Positions 37,101-46,900 of a stretch of 64,000 nt of DNA are shown here, in pieces (positions within the stretch are counted from its first letter, which is position 1; the number at the start of each line of letters is the position of its first letter). The stretch covers positions 1 to 64,000 of the forward strand of contig CAMBXL010000011.1 in NCBI GenBank assembly GCA_945871905.1, given 5' to 3'. The DNA is from Chitinophaga pinensis (lineage in GTDB: Bacteria; Bacteroidota; Bacteroidia; NS11-12g; UBA955). The translations under genes were made by a program, and so were the position numbers. Below the pieces are notes generated by a model. It was given only the letters and a program-made list of their open reading frames with translations, did no database searches and was not told the DNA's origin.

Positions 37101-39276
37101 TTTTAGTGACAGCCTTTTGGTTTCGTTGATTTGGAACAAAGTTGGAATTATTGGAGATAAAAACAGCGGCAGTAAGGGTTGTATTGACACCACAGGATTT
37201 GGGAATGAATTGTTTTTTGAATATGTCATTGACTCATCTACCATTTTACACTTTAAAGACAGTAGTTTTAATCCATTGGATCAAATAACTAAAAATGGAA
37301 AAAACTATCAATCTTATTGCTTTAGCACACCTAAAAGTGGTGCATACAAAATGGTTAGAAATATAGAAACCAACTTCCCCAACTATTGCCCTTTAGAAAA
37401 AGAACAAATGGTGATTGTAGGTTTTTACGGAGATATGACTGTTGTGGACAGTGTGTTTTGTGCTGGTCAACCGGTTGAAATAAATAGCAAAATCAGATAT
37501 TACTCGGCAGACACATCCTCATTTGGGTCTTTAGATACAATAGACTATTGGACGTTAAGAGAAAATGAGGCAGGCAATATCAACAGAGAGGGGCGCACAA
37601 TATGGGATTTTAGCAAACAAGATGACAACCCCAACAATCCGAATACAATATTCGGTGTAATGCCTTATGGCAGATTGGGCTTGGCGAATCCCAACTTAAC
37701 AATAGGCAATGAACCGGGTGGTATTTATTACAAACAAGCTGGATTTTACACCTTAAGAATGTTGACTTCAGACAGCAATCGATGTGCAGACACTTTCAAG
37801 CAAAACTTATATGTTCTAGGACCAAAAGCAGGATTTTTTATTGACTTTAACAGACCAAATTGTAAAACCATTATTGAATTATTTGACACTTCAAAAATTA
37901 TAGACCCTTGTGTTTTGAAGGGCTTACCTCCTTGCGATGATATTATTTACTGGGCAATAGATTGGGGAGATGGAAGTCCATTGTCCGAATATTATAAAGA
38001 CCGTCCAGCACAAATTGGGCACGACTTTGTAAGAAATGGCACCTTTAGAATATGGTTGTATATAAATACCGCAAAGGGATGTAGAGATTCTGTCTTTTTG
38101 GATATTGATATTCCCGGACCGCTACCTACCTTTATTGTAGAAACAGAATCTACCATTTGTGTCAATGACAGTGTTTTGTTTAAAAATGTTTCAAGAAATT
38201 TCACCAAATCTGCACAATGGCTTTGGAGTTTTGGAGATGGCCAATTTCAACCTCAGAAAGACACCGGTTTGGTATGGCATCAATACAAGCAAACAGGATT
38301 TTTCGACGTGTATTTAACACAATATGATAGCATAGAAAATTCAGGGAAATACTGCTCTTCTACTTTCCCGGATACCATAAATAAAATTAGAATTACAGTG
38401 TTGCCTTATGACCAAATCAACCTAAGTGCAGTTCCAAATATTGTATGTGTTGGAGATTCCATTACCATAAAAGCGAACATAAATACGTTTGCAACTTATC
38501 AAAATTACTTTTGGTCTATTAATCAAATTCCATCTACAACAACAATCCCTGAAAAAACATTTCAATTGAAACAAAAGGGTTCCTACTTTGTGATTTTTAG
38601 TCCAATCCTTTCGGGATTAGGTCAAAAAACGTGTTCAACACTAGATACTATTACAGTCTATGCGGACAGTGTCGTTGCTAATTTTGACATTGACACAACC
38701 CAAGAACCAAAGTATTGCTTTACAAATACATCGACAAATGGTGTTAAATACCGTTGGGGATTTTTCCATTCAGATGACATTACAAAAAACAAATCTTTAA
38801 TATTTACCGAAAATGCTAGTCAAGTTGAACCTGAAAGATACATTTGTCAAGATTTTTTCCAGAATCCCGGTTATAATTGGATTTGTTTGGAAGCTACCAA
38901 TGCCATAGGTTGCAAAGACACCATTTGCAAAAGAATTCAGAATAAGTATGAGAGGGCAATTATTCCTCCTAATGTATTTACTCCTAGCGGCAAAGATGGT
39001 TTTTCGGGTAAAGACAAAGACCAACTCGAAGGCAACAATGTGTTTAATATTTACTTAAAAGGTGAATCGTTCTACGATTTAAAAATATACGACAGATGGG
39101 GTGTTTTAGTGTTTGAGAGTATGGACAAAAACTATGATTGGAATGGGAGGCTCTTTAACACAGGAGAAGAATGCATGGATGGCACTTATTATTATATTTT
39201 AAACTACAGATACAAAAGCAGCAATGAAAACGAACCTACCCTCAACGGAGTTGTACGTTTAATTTGGGACCGTTAA
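34180..39276 (+). CDS. Giant PKD-domain protein with CHU_C (gliding-motility-associated) T9SS C-terminus
   Basis: A 1698-residue secreted protein with a signal peptide (MKILVLYIVSFFTALNIYGQ) from a TTG start. PKD-type beta-sandwich signatures occur near residues 236 (YYWDFGDGF), 1257 (WAIDWGDGS) and 1346 (WLWSFGDGQF); the span between is cysteine- and aspartate-rich beta structure without a family I recognise. The end is the CHU_C/type B T9SS sorting domain: VFTPSGKDGF, FYDLKIYDRWGVLVFES, NGRLFNTGEECMDGTYYY. It is expected to be exported by the type IX system and held at the cell surface, perhaps as an adhesin. Its stop is one base from the convergent DUF3108 stop. Confidence 0.9.
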   Translation: MKILVLYIVSFFTALNIYGQCQPSFSGTQCVNNPIEFNGNSPGASNFLWNFNGEGSNNTTIKPVFRFTTTGVKIVTFSCTLANGKPCSGQLTLTIKPLPIIRSRLLTDSVQCFENNAFCFRDSSLSGDGNNCIVSIKYLFSDGELITKTGTKFNPVSLPATFCKTINDPQGTTVNLLIEVEDCNGCISRYQYPNALKTDFAPALFANFQFSTAPCGVTSRAKFTNLSQLKTSDLKSYYWDFGDGFKDSINWDTISHTYNIGNASTKIFSPKLVVKTKSGCTVVFNLKDITMFNLKPRILLSRDSICVDDTIAYQLLPTSMSNFITERDLSWRFNPGIANQFKGIQSYNTLGPKLINCRISHPCGPFNLYDTLIVIGPKASIEPLYMDPNKRFQCTIKDSITVTDRSLFYHNDTNMLNDDSLFRKKAGNLGHHFTNNISTNARNQVRNGENTIRLWNFGDEYCDQCTTDVQQNKNTWLNCNYSREKTPQHWYTPWDSIYRYKYSFLPFEISFFDGLNQSCAKRKLYSSDSLFITTDTILYYGNNSLGKSVKDSSVFLSLKKQIIPSGIVGKGSLDCPFNIRVYIPSQSQISIDRKNGLGLLNITGPSYFNVSKNWKIQVDNSDDSCLFIYSLLANIDSIPLQEIQPHHTVIGALKNPRITSFDSVNFDLHRKLFYERIPKCFPIELIVRDTSHPLACESRSTVNVALLPPSAKKLSIENQFCYGYTDKVIEFSLSDTKPGCTQSTAKINFDYINTPNDWKLVNDLYDGEVRLGPYLNSGPPYRGYASQGPFNSIFFKKYSDSILSKKGVQQLNIALIIGNGTGSNYCEDTVYYPNFASFPYLNANFNIFSKSAKNVYHVCPNEPICINIPSPQSREYNQLAYGNNWFFINHNSGDTVQKITETYFKVQSNPRYPNQKVNFVVIKRYNAAKNGFNPTQTDTVFTAIVHKHHVKLLKSINNQKLKDKLSEIGLSIDDFSDSLLVSLIWNKVGIIGDKNSGSKGCIDTTGFGNELFFEYVIDSSTILHFKDSSFNPLDQITKNGKNYQSYCFSTPKSGAYKMVRNIETNFPNYCPLEKEQMVIVGFYGDMTVVDSVFCAGQPVEINSKIRYYSADTSSFGSLDTIDYWTLRENEAGNINREGRTIWDFSKQDDNPNNPNTIFGVMPYGRLGLANPNLTIGNEPGGIYYKQAGFYTLRMLTSDSNRCADTFKQNLYVLGPKAGFFIDFNRPNCKTIIELFDTSKIIDPCVLKGLPPCDDIIYWAIDWGDGSPLSEYYKDRPAQIGHDFVRNGTFRIWLYINTAKGCRDSVFLDIDIPGPLPTFIVETESTICVNDSVLFKNVSRNFTKSAQWLWSFGDGQFQPQKDTGLVWHQYKQTGFFDVYLTQYDSIENSGKYCSSTFPDTINKIRITVLPYDQINLSAVPNIVCVGDSITIKANINTFATYQNYFWSINQIPSTTTIPEKTFQLKQKGSYFVIFSPILSGLGQKTCSTLDTITVYADSVVANFDIDTTQEPKYCFTNTSTNGVKYRWGFFHSDDITKNKSLIFTENASQVEPERYICQDFFQNPGYNWICLEATNAIGCKDTICKRIQNKYERAIIPPNVFTPSGKDGFSGKDKDQLEGNNVFNIYLKGESFYDLKIYDRWGVLVFESMDKNYDWNGRLFNTGEECMDGTYYYILNYRYKSSNENEPTLNGVVRLIWDR

Positions 39277-39277
39277 C

Positions 39278-40123
39278 TTATTTAACTACAAGTGCTTTAA
39301 ATTCATTTTTAAGTCCGCTGTAACTGGTAATATCAACTTTAATTGAACCTACCATTATCTTTGCTTTAACACGAACAGGAATTTTGTTGGCATCATCACT
39401 AACCCAAACAGTCATGTCATCTTGGTCCTTAAAAACTCTGTCAACCACAAGAATAGGAACAAATCTTAGACATTTAATTTTACCAATATCAGTACTAATG
39501 GTTTCTTTTCCATCGTATTTAAACCCAAGATGGTATATTTTGTTATCTAGGTATATATCAAGAGGGTATTTATCCCCTTTTTTAGCATTAGAAAAATCCA
39601 AATTTCTAACATAATACAAAGCTGAAATTATATCGTGGGTATATTCAGGCATGTCCAAAACCCCTTTTATTCCGTATAATTTTTTCTTATTGTGTTTAAA
39701 ATTAACTAAATCATTGTCTACATATTTATCTTCTTGAACACTTTTATTGAAACTCATAGGTGCTAAAGCTTCATTATCTACGTAACTTTCAAACTTATCT
39801 CTTACTTTATAAGCCCAATCAAATGATTTAAGGGTTCTTCCATCTGCTTTAATTTGATAGCATTTTCTGTCAGATTTTTCAATAAACTGAGGTCCAACTT
39901 CCATAGTAACAGCAGCCGCATTGATGACACCATAATGGACTCGGTAACTTAACTTTTCATTAAAACCAAAGGCTTGATTACTCATTTTCCTGTAGGCAAA
40001 TTGATCCTTATCGGCATTTGTTTCTGTGGGTTGAGGAATAAAAGTAAATGCTGACAAGAACACAAAAGGCAACAAAGACCAAAACGTAATAAAAAAGGCT
40101 GAATTTGGACGAATGATGTTCAT
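39278..40123 (-). CDS. DUF3108 family exported protein
   Basis: A 281-residue protein with an N-terminal signal (ITFWSLLPFVFLSAFTFIP). The body matches DUF3108: GFNEKLSYRVHYGVINAAAV, YQIKADGRTLKSFDWAYKVRDKFESYVD is cut here to its core KVRDKFESYVD, and TVWVSDDANKIPVRVKAKIMVGS near the end. The family forms a beta-sandwich in the periplasm and is common in Bacteroidota; its biochemical role is unknown. It is divergent from the barrel-like gene at 40191, sharing 67 bases. Confidence 0.85.
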   Translation of the reverse strand: MNIIRPNSAFFITFWSLLPFVFLSAFTFIPQPTETNADKDQFAYRKMSNQAFGFNEKLSYRVHYGVINAAAVTMEVGPQFIEKSDRKCYQIKADGRTLKSFDWAYKVRDKFESYVDNEALAPMSFNKSVQEDKYVDNDLVNFKHNKKKLYGIKGVLDMPEYTHDIISALYYVRNLDFSNAKKGDKYPLDIYLDNKIYHLGFKYDGKETISTDIGKIKCLRFVPILVVDRVFKDQDDMTVWVSDDANKIPVRVKAKIMVGSIKVDITSYSGLKNEFKALVVK

Positions 40124-40190
40124 TTTATTTGATTTTTTTTATAAGTATTTCAAAAACCATTCCAAAAATACTATTTTTGAAACCATCTCA

Positions 40191-41318
40191 ATGAATATAA
40201 AACGTTCACTTTTAACAATTATTGTTTGTTTTTCTCTATTGGCAACTAATGCTGTATATGGACAACTAGAAAACAATATCCTGAAACAAAAAGATTCAGT
40301 TAACTTAAATGACACACAAAATGTGAATTATAATTTTGAGGTTTTCAATTTTTACAGAAACACTGAATATTTTGATATTATTGAAAAAGGACAAACCTAT
40401 TTTGGTTCCATGGTTCAAGGCTATTTAAAGTACAATCCTCATAAAAACATAATGATTAAAGTTGGGTTTATAACCCGTCATGACTTTGGGAGCACCAAAT
40501 TAAACACGGTCCAACCTATTGTTTCAATTTCCTACTTCAAACACAAATGGCGTTATAATTTTGGTATGTTACAAGGACACATGAATTATGGTTTTATAGA
40601 ACCCATGTATAATATTGACCGTGCCATAACCAATAGAATAGAAAATGGAATTCAAGGAATATACACTGGAAAAACATTTACTTTCAATAATTTTCTGGTG
40701 TGGGATGAACCTACCTACAGAACGACTACAAATCAAGAACGATTTGTAACGGGTTTTACCTCAGAAAAAACCATTTATAACAAGTCAAAAAATTTAATCT
40801 CATTTCCTTTACAGGGTTCACTTTGCCACCGTGGTGGTCAATTGAATCCTAATCCTAACCCCATTTATTCACGCATTAATGTTGCCTACGGTTTAAAGTG
40901 GCGAAGTAATATTAGTCCTTATTTGACCTTAAAAACAGAACATTATTTTTTACATGCTAGAGATTTTTCTCCTACAATTTCACAACCATTTCTGAATGGA
41001 AATGCCAATTGGCACTCCTTTTCACTTAAATACAAACACATAGAATGGATGATTAACTATTGGCATGGCAGAGAATACCAATCACCTGTTGGCACTCAAA
41101 TATATAACAACTATAATATTTACGACATATACCTTAATCGTCAATCACGTAAAATGCTAATGAGTAGAATATTATTTTCGCAAAAACTTAACAAAGGCAC
41201 TTGTATTGATTTAAGATTAGAACCCTTTTATGACTTTGAATATGGAAGGTTTCAATACAATTATTCTTGCTATATTAAGTTTATTATAGAAGACAAACTT
41301 TTTAAAATAAAAAAATAA
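40191..41318 (+). CDS. Predicted outer-membrane barrel-like protein
   Basis: The ORF track adds 26 residues before the likely start at ATG 40191, where a typical signal peptide begins (MNIKRSLLTIIVCFSLLAT...VYGQ). A TATTTTTG promoter box (40172-40179) supports this start. The mature protein of about 350 residues consists of alternating aromatic strands (FGSMVQGYLKYNPHKNIMI, HKWRYNFGMLQGHMNYGF, WHSFSLKYKHIEWMINYW), as in large outer-membrane barrels. It ends in a basic tail, not the usual aromatic residue. No family recognised. Function unknown. Confidence 0.55.
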   Translation: MNIKRSLLTIIVCFSLLATNAVYGQLENNILKQKDSVNLNDTQNVNYNFEVFNFYRNTEYFDIIEKGQTYFGSMVQGYLKYNPHKNIMIKVGFITRHDFGSTKLNTVQPIVSISYFKHKWRYNFGMLQGHMNYGFIEPMYNIDRAITNRIENGIQGIYTGKTFTFNNFLVWDEPTYRTTTNQERFVTGFTSEKTIYNKSKNLISFPLQGSLCHRGGQLNPNPNPIYSRINVAYGLKWRSNISPYLTLKTEHYFLHARDFSPTISQPFLNGNANWHSFSLKYKHIEWMINYWHGREYQSPVGTQIYNNYNIYDIYLNRQSRKMLMSRILFSQKLNKGTCIDLRLEPFYDFEYGRFQYNYSCYIKFIIEDKLFKIKK

Positions 41319-41419
41319 TTAACTCATTTACAGACTATTACAACAAAATATTCAACATTTAAAGCACTCTTAAAAGAAAGCATAGTCAAAAAAACAAAAT
41401 AACCTTAAAATCAAATATC

Positions 41420-42088
41420 ATGAAATTTAAATTTTTAACCCCCGTAATCATCTTAGGAATTGCTTTATTAATCAATTTCGCTAGTTGTAAAAAAGAAACA
41501 GTTTTAAAAGAAACAGTTACACCTACTGCACCTACTACAAACGAAGATTTGATAAGTGTGTTAGACCAAACTGACAAAAAATACCTAGAGGTAGAAGTAA
41601 CTGAAGGCAATGAAGTGCAAGAATTTTCTTCACCAAACGAAGGAATTGTAGAATCTTATTTACTAGTAGAACAAGACATGGATGATGCTGGCTACAAGCG
41701 AACTGTTGAGAGAAGATTCATTTCATGTATCAAAAAACTAGATTTAACAGATGCACAAGTAGCTTCATTGCGTTTAACCCTTCGTCAATTTGAAGAATGT
41801 AAAGCTGCGGATGTAAAAAAACACAGAGAAGCTTATGAGTTATTAAGAAAAAGAATTGAGAAAATCAGACAAGAAGCTTTAGCAAAATTGAAACGAGGTG
41901 ATATTACAAAAGCACAATTTGAAGAAAAAATGCAATTGTTGAAAAAAGACTTTGTTGAAAGTTTAAGAAAAATCAAAATGAGTTATGCTTCAAATTTAAG
42001 AATGTGTTATGAAAAATTCTTAAAAGGCATTAAAGCAACTTTAACTGACCGTCAATGGAAAGCATTTATGGAATGTTACAGAAGTTAA
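41420..42088 (+). CDS. Helical lipoprotein, Spy/CpxP-like LTxxQ type
   Basis: A 222-residue lipoprotein. The signal ends in the lipobox FASC followed by KKETVLKETV. After a Thr/Pro-rich spacer, residues about 100-222 form long charged helices: LDLTDAQVASLRLTLRQFEE and, near the end, LTDRQWKAFMECYRS. The paired LTxxQ motifs and helical hairpin suggest a Spy/CpxP-like periplasmic chaperone or sensor, but this is inference. It stands alone and is closed by a strong 15-bp hairpin terminator. Confidence 0.65.
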   Translation: MKFKFLTPVIILGIALLINFASCKKETVLKETVTPTAPTTNEDLISVLDQTDKKYLEVEVTEGNEVQEFSSPNEGIVESYLLVEQDMDDAGYKRTVERRFISCIKKLDLTDAQVASLRLTLRQFEECKAADVKKHREAYELLRKRIEKIRQEALAKLKRGDITKAQFEEKMQLLKKDFVESLRKIKMSYASNLRMCYEKFLKGIKATLTDRQWKAFMECYRS

Positions 42089-42106
42089 TCTAAAAACATA
42101 TTTCAT

Positions 42107-42147
42107 AAAAAAAGGGGTGTCTCAACTATGAGACACCCCTTTTTTGT
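42107..42147. terminator. Strong bidirectional terminator
   Basis: The perfect 15-bp stem AAAAGGGGTGTCTCA / TGAGACACCCCTTTT has a 4-base loop and A/T runs on both sides. It serves the lipoprotein gene on the plus strand and the pit transcript on the minus strand. Confidence 0.92.
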
Positions 42148-42170
42148 TTACAAGAATTTAAATTTAATCC

Positions 42171-42314
42171 TTAAAAATTAAACTGTGCTTGAATTATTAA
42201 TAGACCTCCTTTTTGATAATTATTTTTAAGCCCCGAATCCTCAAAACGTGTTTGTGAAATAATGTATTTTTTTTTCACAAAACGAATTAAGTCTAATTGA
42301 TAATGAATTGAATA
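42171..42314 (-). pseudogene. C-terminal remnant of an outer-membrane porin
   Basis: Between the pit stop and the terminator the minus strand holds a 47-codon open stretch with no start, reading SIHYQLDLIRFVKKKYIISQ, then RFEDSGLKNNYQKGGLL and ending IIQAQFNF before TAA. Alternating strands and a terminal phenylalanine are the classic end of an outer-membrane barrel, and the SGLKNNY-x-KGG-LL pattern recalls porins of this phylum. The upstream part is missing: the frame runs straight into the pit gene. It is therefore best read as what is left after deletion of a porin gene that followed pit. It is too short for the ORF track. Confidence 0.5.
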
Positions 42315-42315
42315 C

Positions 42316-43710
42316 TTAAATAAACAATCTGAATAAATAATAAAATCCTCCTGCTAAAGTAATAGTCACAGGCAAGGTAAGTAACCAAGCTATCGCAATG
42401 GCTTTGATTGTTGCAGGTTGCAAGTTTTTAATCCCTTTTGATGCGGTCATGGCTCCAGCAACACCTGATGACAATACATGGGTAGTAGATACAGGTAAAC
42501 CAAAAGCAGAACTTAGTCCTATCGTTGATGCAGCTGTTAATTCAGCGGTTGCTCCTTCGGCATAAGTCATGTGTTTTTTTCCAATTTTCTCTCCAATAGT
42601 AATAGCAATACGTTTCCAACCTATCATAGTACCAAGACCTAATGATAAAGCAATCATTAAAGTAACCCATTGAGGCGAATATTCTGTATCATTTTTAAAA
42701 ACTTCTAGTTGATCCTTCAATACAGAAATATTGGATTTATTGTCTATAAAAGTAGGGTTTTTTAATTCATTTACAACTTTTTTATTGATATCCGTAAGAG
42801 CTACTCTTAACTCAACTATGGCAGTTCTTTTGTTTTTATCGGTAGCTATTGGACTAACCTTAAGGGCTTCGTAGTGTAATAATTTCTCTTTAACTTTGTT
42901 TGACTTAATCAATAAATCCGTTTTGTTTTCTTGTTCAAAAACCTGATCCATGTTATTAAGAGCTTGCATGGTTTTATTGACATTAAACTCAGAATTTAAA
43001 GCGAATTGAAGAGGCATAAAAGTAATTAAGATGATTAAAACCAATCCAATACCTTTTTGACCGTCATTATTTCCATGAAAAAAACTAACCAAAGTACAAG
43101 TTGCTATAAGTATAGCTCTAATCCAAGTTGGTGGTCTATTTCCAGGTTCAGGTTCTTTAAAAATTAACTTATCTGCTTTGATTACCCTTTTAAGTATATA
43201 CATCATTAAAATGGTAACCGAAAAACCAAAAATTGGAGAAACTAATAAAGACAAACCAATATCACCTGCCTTGCTCCAATTAACCCCATCACCTCCATGA
43301 ATCCATGAAAACACAAGACCTGCTCCTAATATAGACCCAATTAAAGTATGAGAACTACTACAAGGAATCCCTAGATACCAAGTACCCAAGTTCCAAATAA
43401 TACCTGAAAGCAGCATCCCTAACACCAAACTGACACTTTCTCCCGTCGAAAGATTGATTAAGTCATTTAAAGGAAGTAGATTTACTATTCCCATTGCTAC
43501 TTTGTAACCAAAATAACCACTTACAAGCAGTCCTAGAAAATTACAAAAGCCAGACCAAACTACCGCATAATTAGGCTTTAGAGAACCCGTATAGATGACA
43601 GTAGCTACTGCATTTGCCGTATCATGAAAGCCATTCGCAAACTCAAAAACGCAAACAGCTAAAATACAAAGGGCAAATAAAATACCCATCCAACTTTCCA
43701 TTCCAAACAT
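42316..43710 (-). CDS. pit: Inorganic phosphate transporter, PiT family
   Basis: A low-affinity phosphate/cation symporter in the inner membrane, about 464 residues. The PiT signature occurs in both halves: GFHDTANAVATVIYTGSLKP near the N-terminus, and SAFGLPVSTTHVLSSGVAG near the C-terminus; FFHGNNDGQKGIG lies between. The two membrane halves flank a charged hydrophilic loop of about 110 residues (about 235-345), which is long but not unusual in this phylum. The ORF track uses TTG 43725; ATG 43710 (MFGMESWMGI) fits family starts better. A porin remnant follows it; no DUF47 regulator gene is adjacent. Confidence 0.92.
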   Translation of the reverse strand: MFGMESWMGILFALCILAVCVFEFANGFHDTANAVATVIYTGSLKPNYAVVWSGFCNFLGLLVSGYFGYKVAMGIVNLLPLNDLINLSTGESVSLVLGMLLSGIIWNLGTWYLGIPCSSSHTLIGSILGAGLVFSWIHGGDGVNWSKAGDIGLSLLVSPIFGFSVTILMMYILKRVIKADKLIFKEPEPGNRPPTWIRAILIATCTLVSFFHGNNDGQKGIGLVLIILITFMPLQFALNSEFNVNKTMQALNNMDQVFEQENKTDLLIKSNKVKEKLLHYEALKVSPIATDKNKRTAIVELRVALTDINKKVVNELKNPTFIDNKSNISVLKDQLEVFKNDTEYSPQWVTLMIALSLGLGTMIGWKRIAITIGEKIGKKHMTYAEGATAELTAASTIGLSSAFGLPVSTTHVLSSGVAGAMTASKGIKNLQPATIKAIAIAWLLTLPVTITLAGGFYYLFRLFI

Positions 43711-43868
43711 AGATGCAAATGTCAAATCGCAATGTTACCTTAATATCAAATTATTGCAAAGGTTTTGTTAGTTGCTTAATTCTCAATAGATTTATTTATC
43801 ATTTGGCATTTTTGAAATCATTTTAGTATTATTGCGTTAGATTTTATTGAACGTCTAATTTTTGGTAC

Positions 43869-43887
43869 AATGATTGTAATAATCATT
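43869..43887. promoter_or_regulatory. Inverted repeat in the pit / DUF5723 divergent region
   Basis: AATGATT-GTAAT-AATCATT, a 7-bp dyad with a 5-base spacer, about 40 bases upstream of the plus-strand gene and about 160 bases upstream of pit. It may be an operator or a weak hairpin; no regulator is known. Confidence 0.3.
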
Positions 43888-43928
43888 TCAAAGTTACCAA
43901 ATATGAAACTTAATAACCTTCAACATTT

Positions 43929-46900
43929 ATGAAATCAATCATTACTAAACCAATCCTTTTTTTATTTATTACTTTGGCTTCTATCAACGTCTATTCTCAG
44001 CAATGGCTTGGTAGAACCACTAGTAATTACTCTGGTACTTATGGCGTTTACAACAACGCTTCTTCTATCGCCGATTCCAAATATTTATTGTATTTTAACT
44101 TTTGGGGTAGAGGTGTCAATTTTTACAATGATTACCTCGATTACAACTCCCCTATTAAACTAAATAAGTGGGCAAATGACAATTATGTGCTTGCCAATAA
44201 CGACCCTAATAATAAATCAATCTATCAAAACGATTGGTTATTGGAAAATTTAAATGGCAAAGACAAGCAATTTAGTTTTAACCAAGATATTTGGGGACCT
44301 GCGATGATGTTTCCACTTTCCAAAAAAACAAACTTTTCAATAAATACCCGTCAACGCAGTGGTTTGCAAATGTTTGGGATTAGTGAAAACTTTGCTAGAA
44401 TGGCCAAAAATGGCATTGACACTAACAGTGGAATCTTCAATGGACCTAATGCTTTGAGACGAAATGTGACTTATGAAAATGGCAAGTTTGCTGTTAATGC
44501 TCAGTCCTATCAAGAATTGAGCTTTACCCTAGGAGGTATTATGCACCAATCCAAAAAACACCAATTTAATGGTGGACTAACTTTAAAACTAATTCGTGGA
44601 TTAGGATCAGCCTTTATCAAAGGTGATAATTTAAACATGAGTATTGATGGCAATCAATCTGCCGACATAAACGGAACAGTTCAATATGGTTACACTGACA
44701 ATCAATCGGTTATTGACCCATTTAATGACCCTTATGGATTATTTTCTTTAAATTCTAAAGGATTTGGAGCCGGTATAGATGTTGGCTTTGATTATACATA
44801 CCGCTCAAATAGATTGAAATACAGAAACAATCAGTGCAACAACAACAACAGAAAAAGCGATTACGATTTAAAAATTGCAATGGCATTTAATGACATTGGC
44901 GGTATTCGTTTTAACCGTGGTTCTTATGTATACAAATACCAAAACCCTGTAAATTCAAACGTCAATGTAGCGACAGGTATATTAGATGGCTTTAGGTCTA
45001 CCAATCAAAACACTTTTGATTCCATTGGAAATGCCATTTTTGGCTCAATGGGGGTAAACAAAAACAGTGGATTTACAACTGCACTTCCAGCTGCATTTAA
45101 CTTTCAAGCTGATTTCAGATTTACAAAACACTTTTACACTCAAGTCTTCTTAAATCAAAACTTAAAACCGATGAACTCTTCTGGATTAAGAGCGACTTCT
45201 ATGTTATCGGTTATACCAAGAATTGAATCAAGAGGATTTGAATTCAGTATGCCACTTACTTTGAGTGACAATTATAAAAACTTTTACGTTGGCGCATACG
45301 CCCGTATAGGACCTGTATTTTTTGGAAGTGACAACTTAGGGGGTTTATTAAATGTTGCGTCTAATAGTAATTTTAGAGGAGGAGATATTTATGGAGGTAT
45401 TTCATTTGGGATTGGCCATTGCCATACTGAATGGATAGACAATCAAGTTGACCCTGTTTATATTGATTCTGTTAGAGACACCTCACACACCGAAAAATTA
45501 ATAAACAAATCTGATACTATTGTTAAAATCAAAACTGACACCGTAAAAATAGTAATAAAAGACACCATTAAAATTACTAAAAAAGACACTGTTTATATTA
45601 ACAACACTAACAATGCAGAATTAGACAGAATATACAAAAATCGCGAAAATGAAGTATTAAGACGTCAAAGAGAACTTGAGAGACGAGAGAGAGAACTTTT
45701 AGAAAGAGAGCGAAATTTGAATCAAACTAATGCTCAGGTTTTACAAAACTGCAGAAATCAAAACAACACACTAACTGAAGAGCTTAACAGATTAAGAAAC
45801 AACGCTGTTTCAAAGGACAGAGAAATTGACCAATTGAGAAGAGACCTAGAAACTGCGAGACAAACCAATAGAAAATACGAAAGTGATTTGTTAGTTTGCA
45901 AAAACTGTCCAGATGAATTGGTTAAGAAAAATGCAGAAATAGTTAAACTTCAAGCTGAGATAGATGCTTTAAGAAAAAACACGACTCAAACCAACGCTGA
46001 AGTGATTAAGAAAGCGGAATTAGACAAAGCCAAAGCAGAGGCAGAAGCTATTGTGTTAAGAAAAAGAGTCGACAGTTTGGGTCTTGTTATTTTGAATAAA
46101 CAAAAAGAACTTGATTTATGCAAAATAGACAAAAGCTCGGGTGATATTAAAAAATGTGAAGAAGAAAAAGCCTTATTAAATCTTGAAATGATTGAGATGG
46201 CAAAAAACATCAACCGATTAAACACCAGAGTTTATAGCTTGACATACAGAGTAGACAGTTTATACAACGAACTAAACAAATCTAACAAAGCGCTTGACGA
46301 TTGCAAAAGAGCAGCCATAGCCAATGCCGAAGTAATTAAAAAAACAGAAGCGGATAAGGCTAAAGCAGAGGCTGAGGCTGAAATAGCTAAGAAAAGAGCT
46401 GAAGAATTAAACCAAGTATTAATTGCTAGAACAGCTGAATTAGAAAAATGCAAATCGAGCAATAACAATCAAACCAATGCCGAAGTAATCAAAAAAGCAG
46501 AAGCAGACAAAGCCAAAGCAGAAGCAGATGCTGAGATAGCTAAGAAAAGAGCTGAAGAATTGAACCTGTTATTAATCGCAAAAGCTGCTGAGTTAGAAAA
46601 ATGCAAACAAAACTCAACAAGCAATGATGCTGACATTTTAAAAATAAAGAAATGTGAAGAAGAGAATGAAATGTTAAAAGCAGAGATGAAAGCATTAGCA
46701 ACAAATGTTGGACGTTTAAATACCAGAAACTCAGTTTTAACATACAGAGTTGACAGTTTGATTAACGTACTTAAAAACAGTAGTTCTAACAATAACAGTT
46801 CAACAGAAGCAGAACTATTAAAAAAATGTAGAGAGGCTGAAGTTCAATACAAAGCTGAAATTACTGGTTTAAAAAACACCATTACTGCTAAAAACAAAAC

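Noticed and set aside
45986-46792. Several 67-107 residue reverse ORFs inside the DUF5723-coiled-coil gene
   Set aside because: They are antisense shadows of the Lys/Glu/Ala-rich repeat; their near-identical sequences mirror the repeat units.
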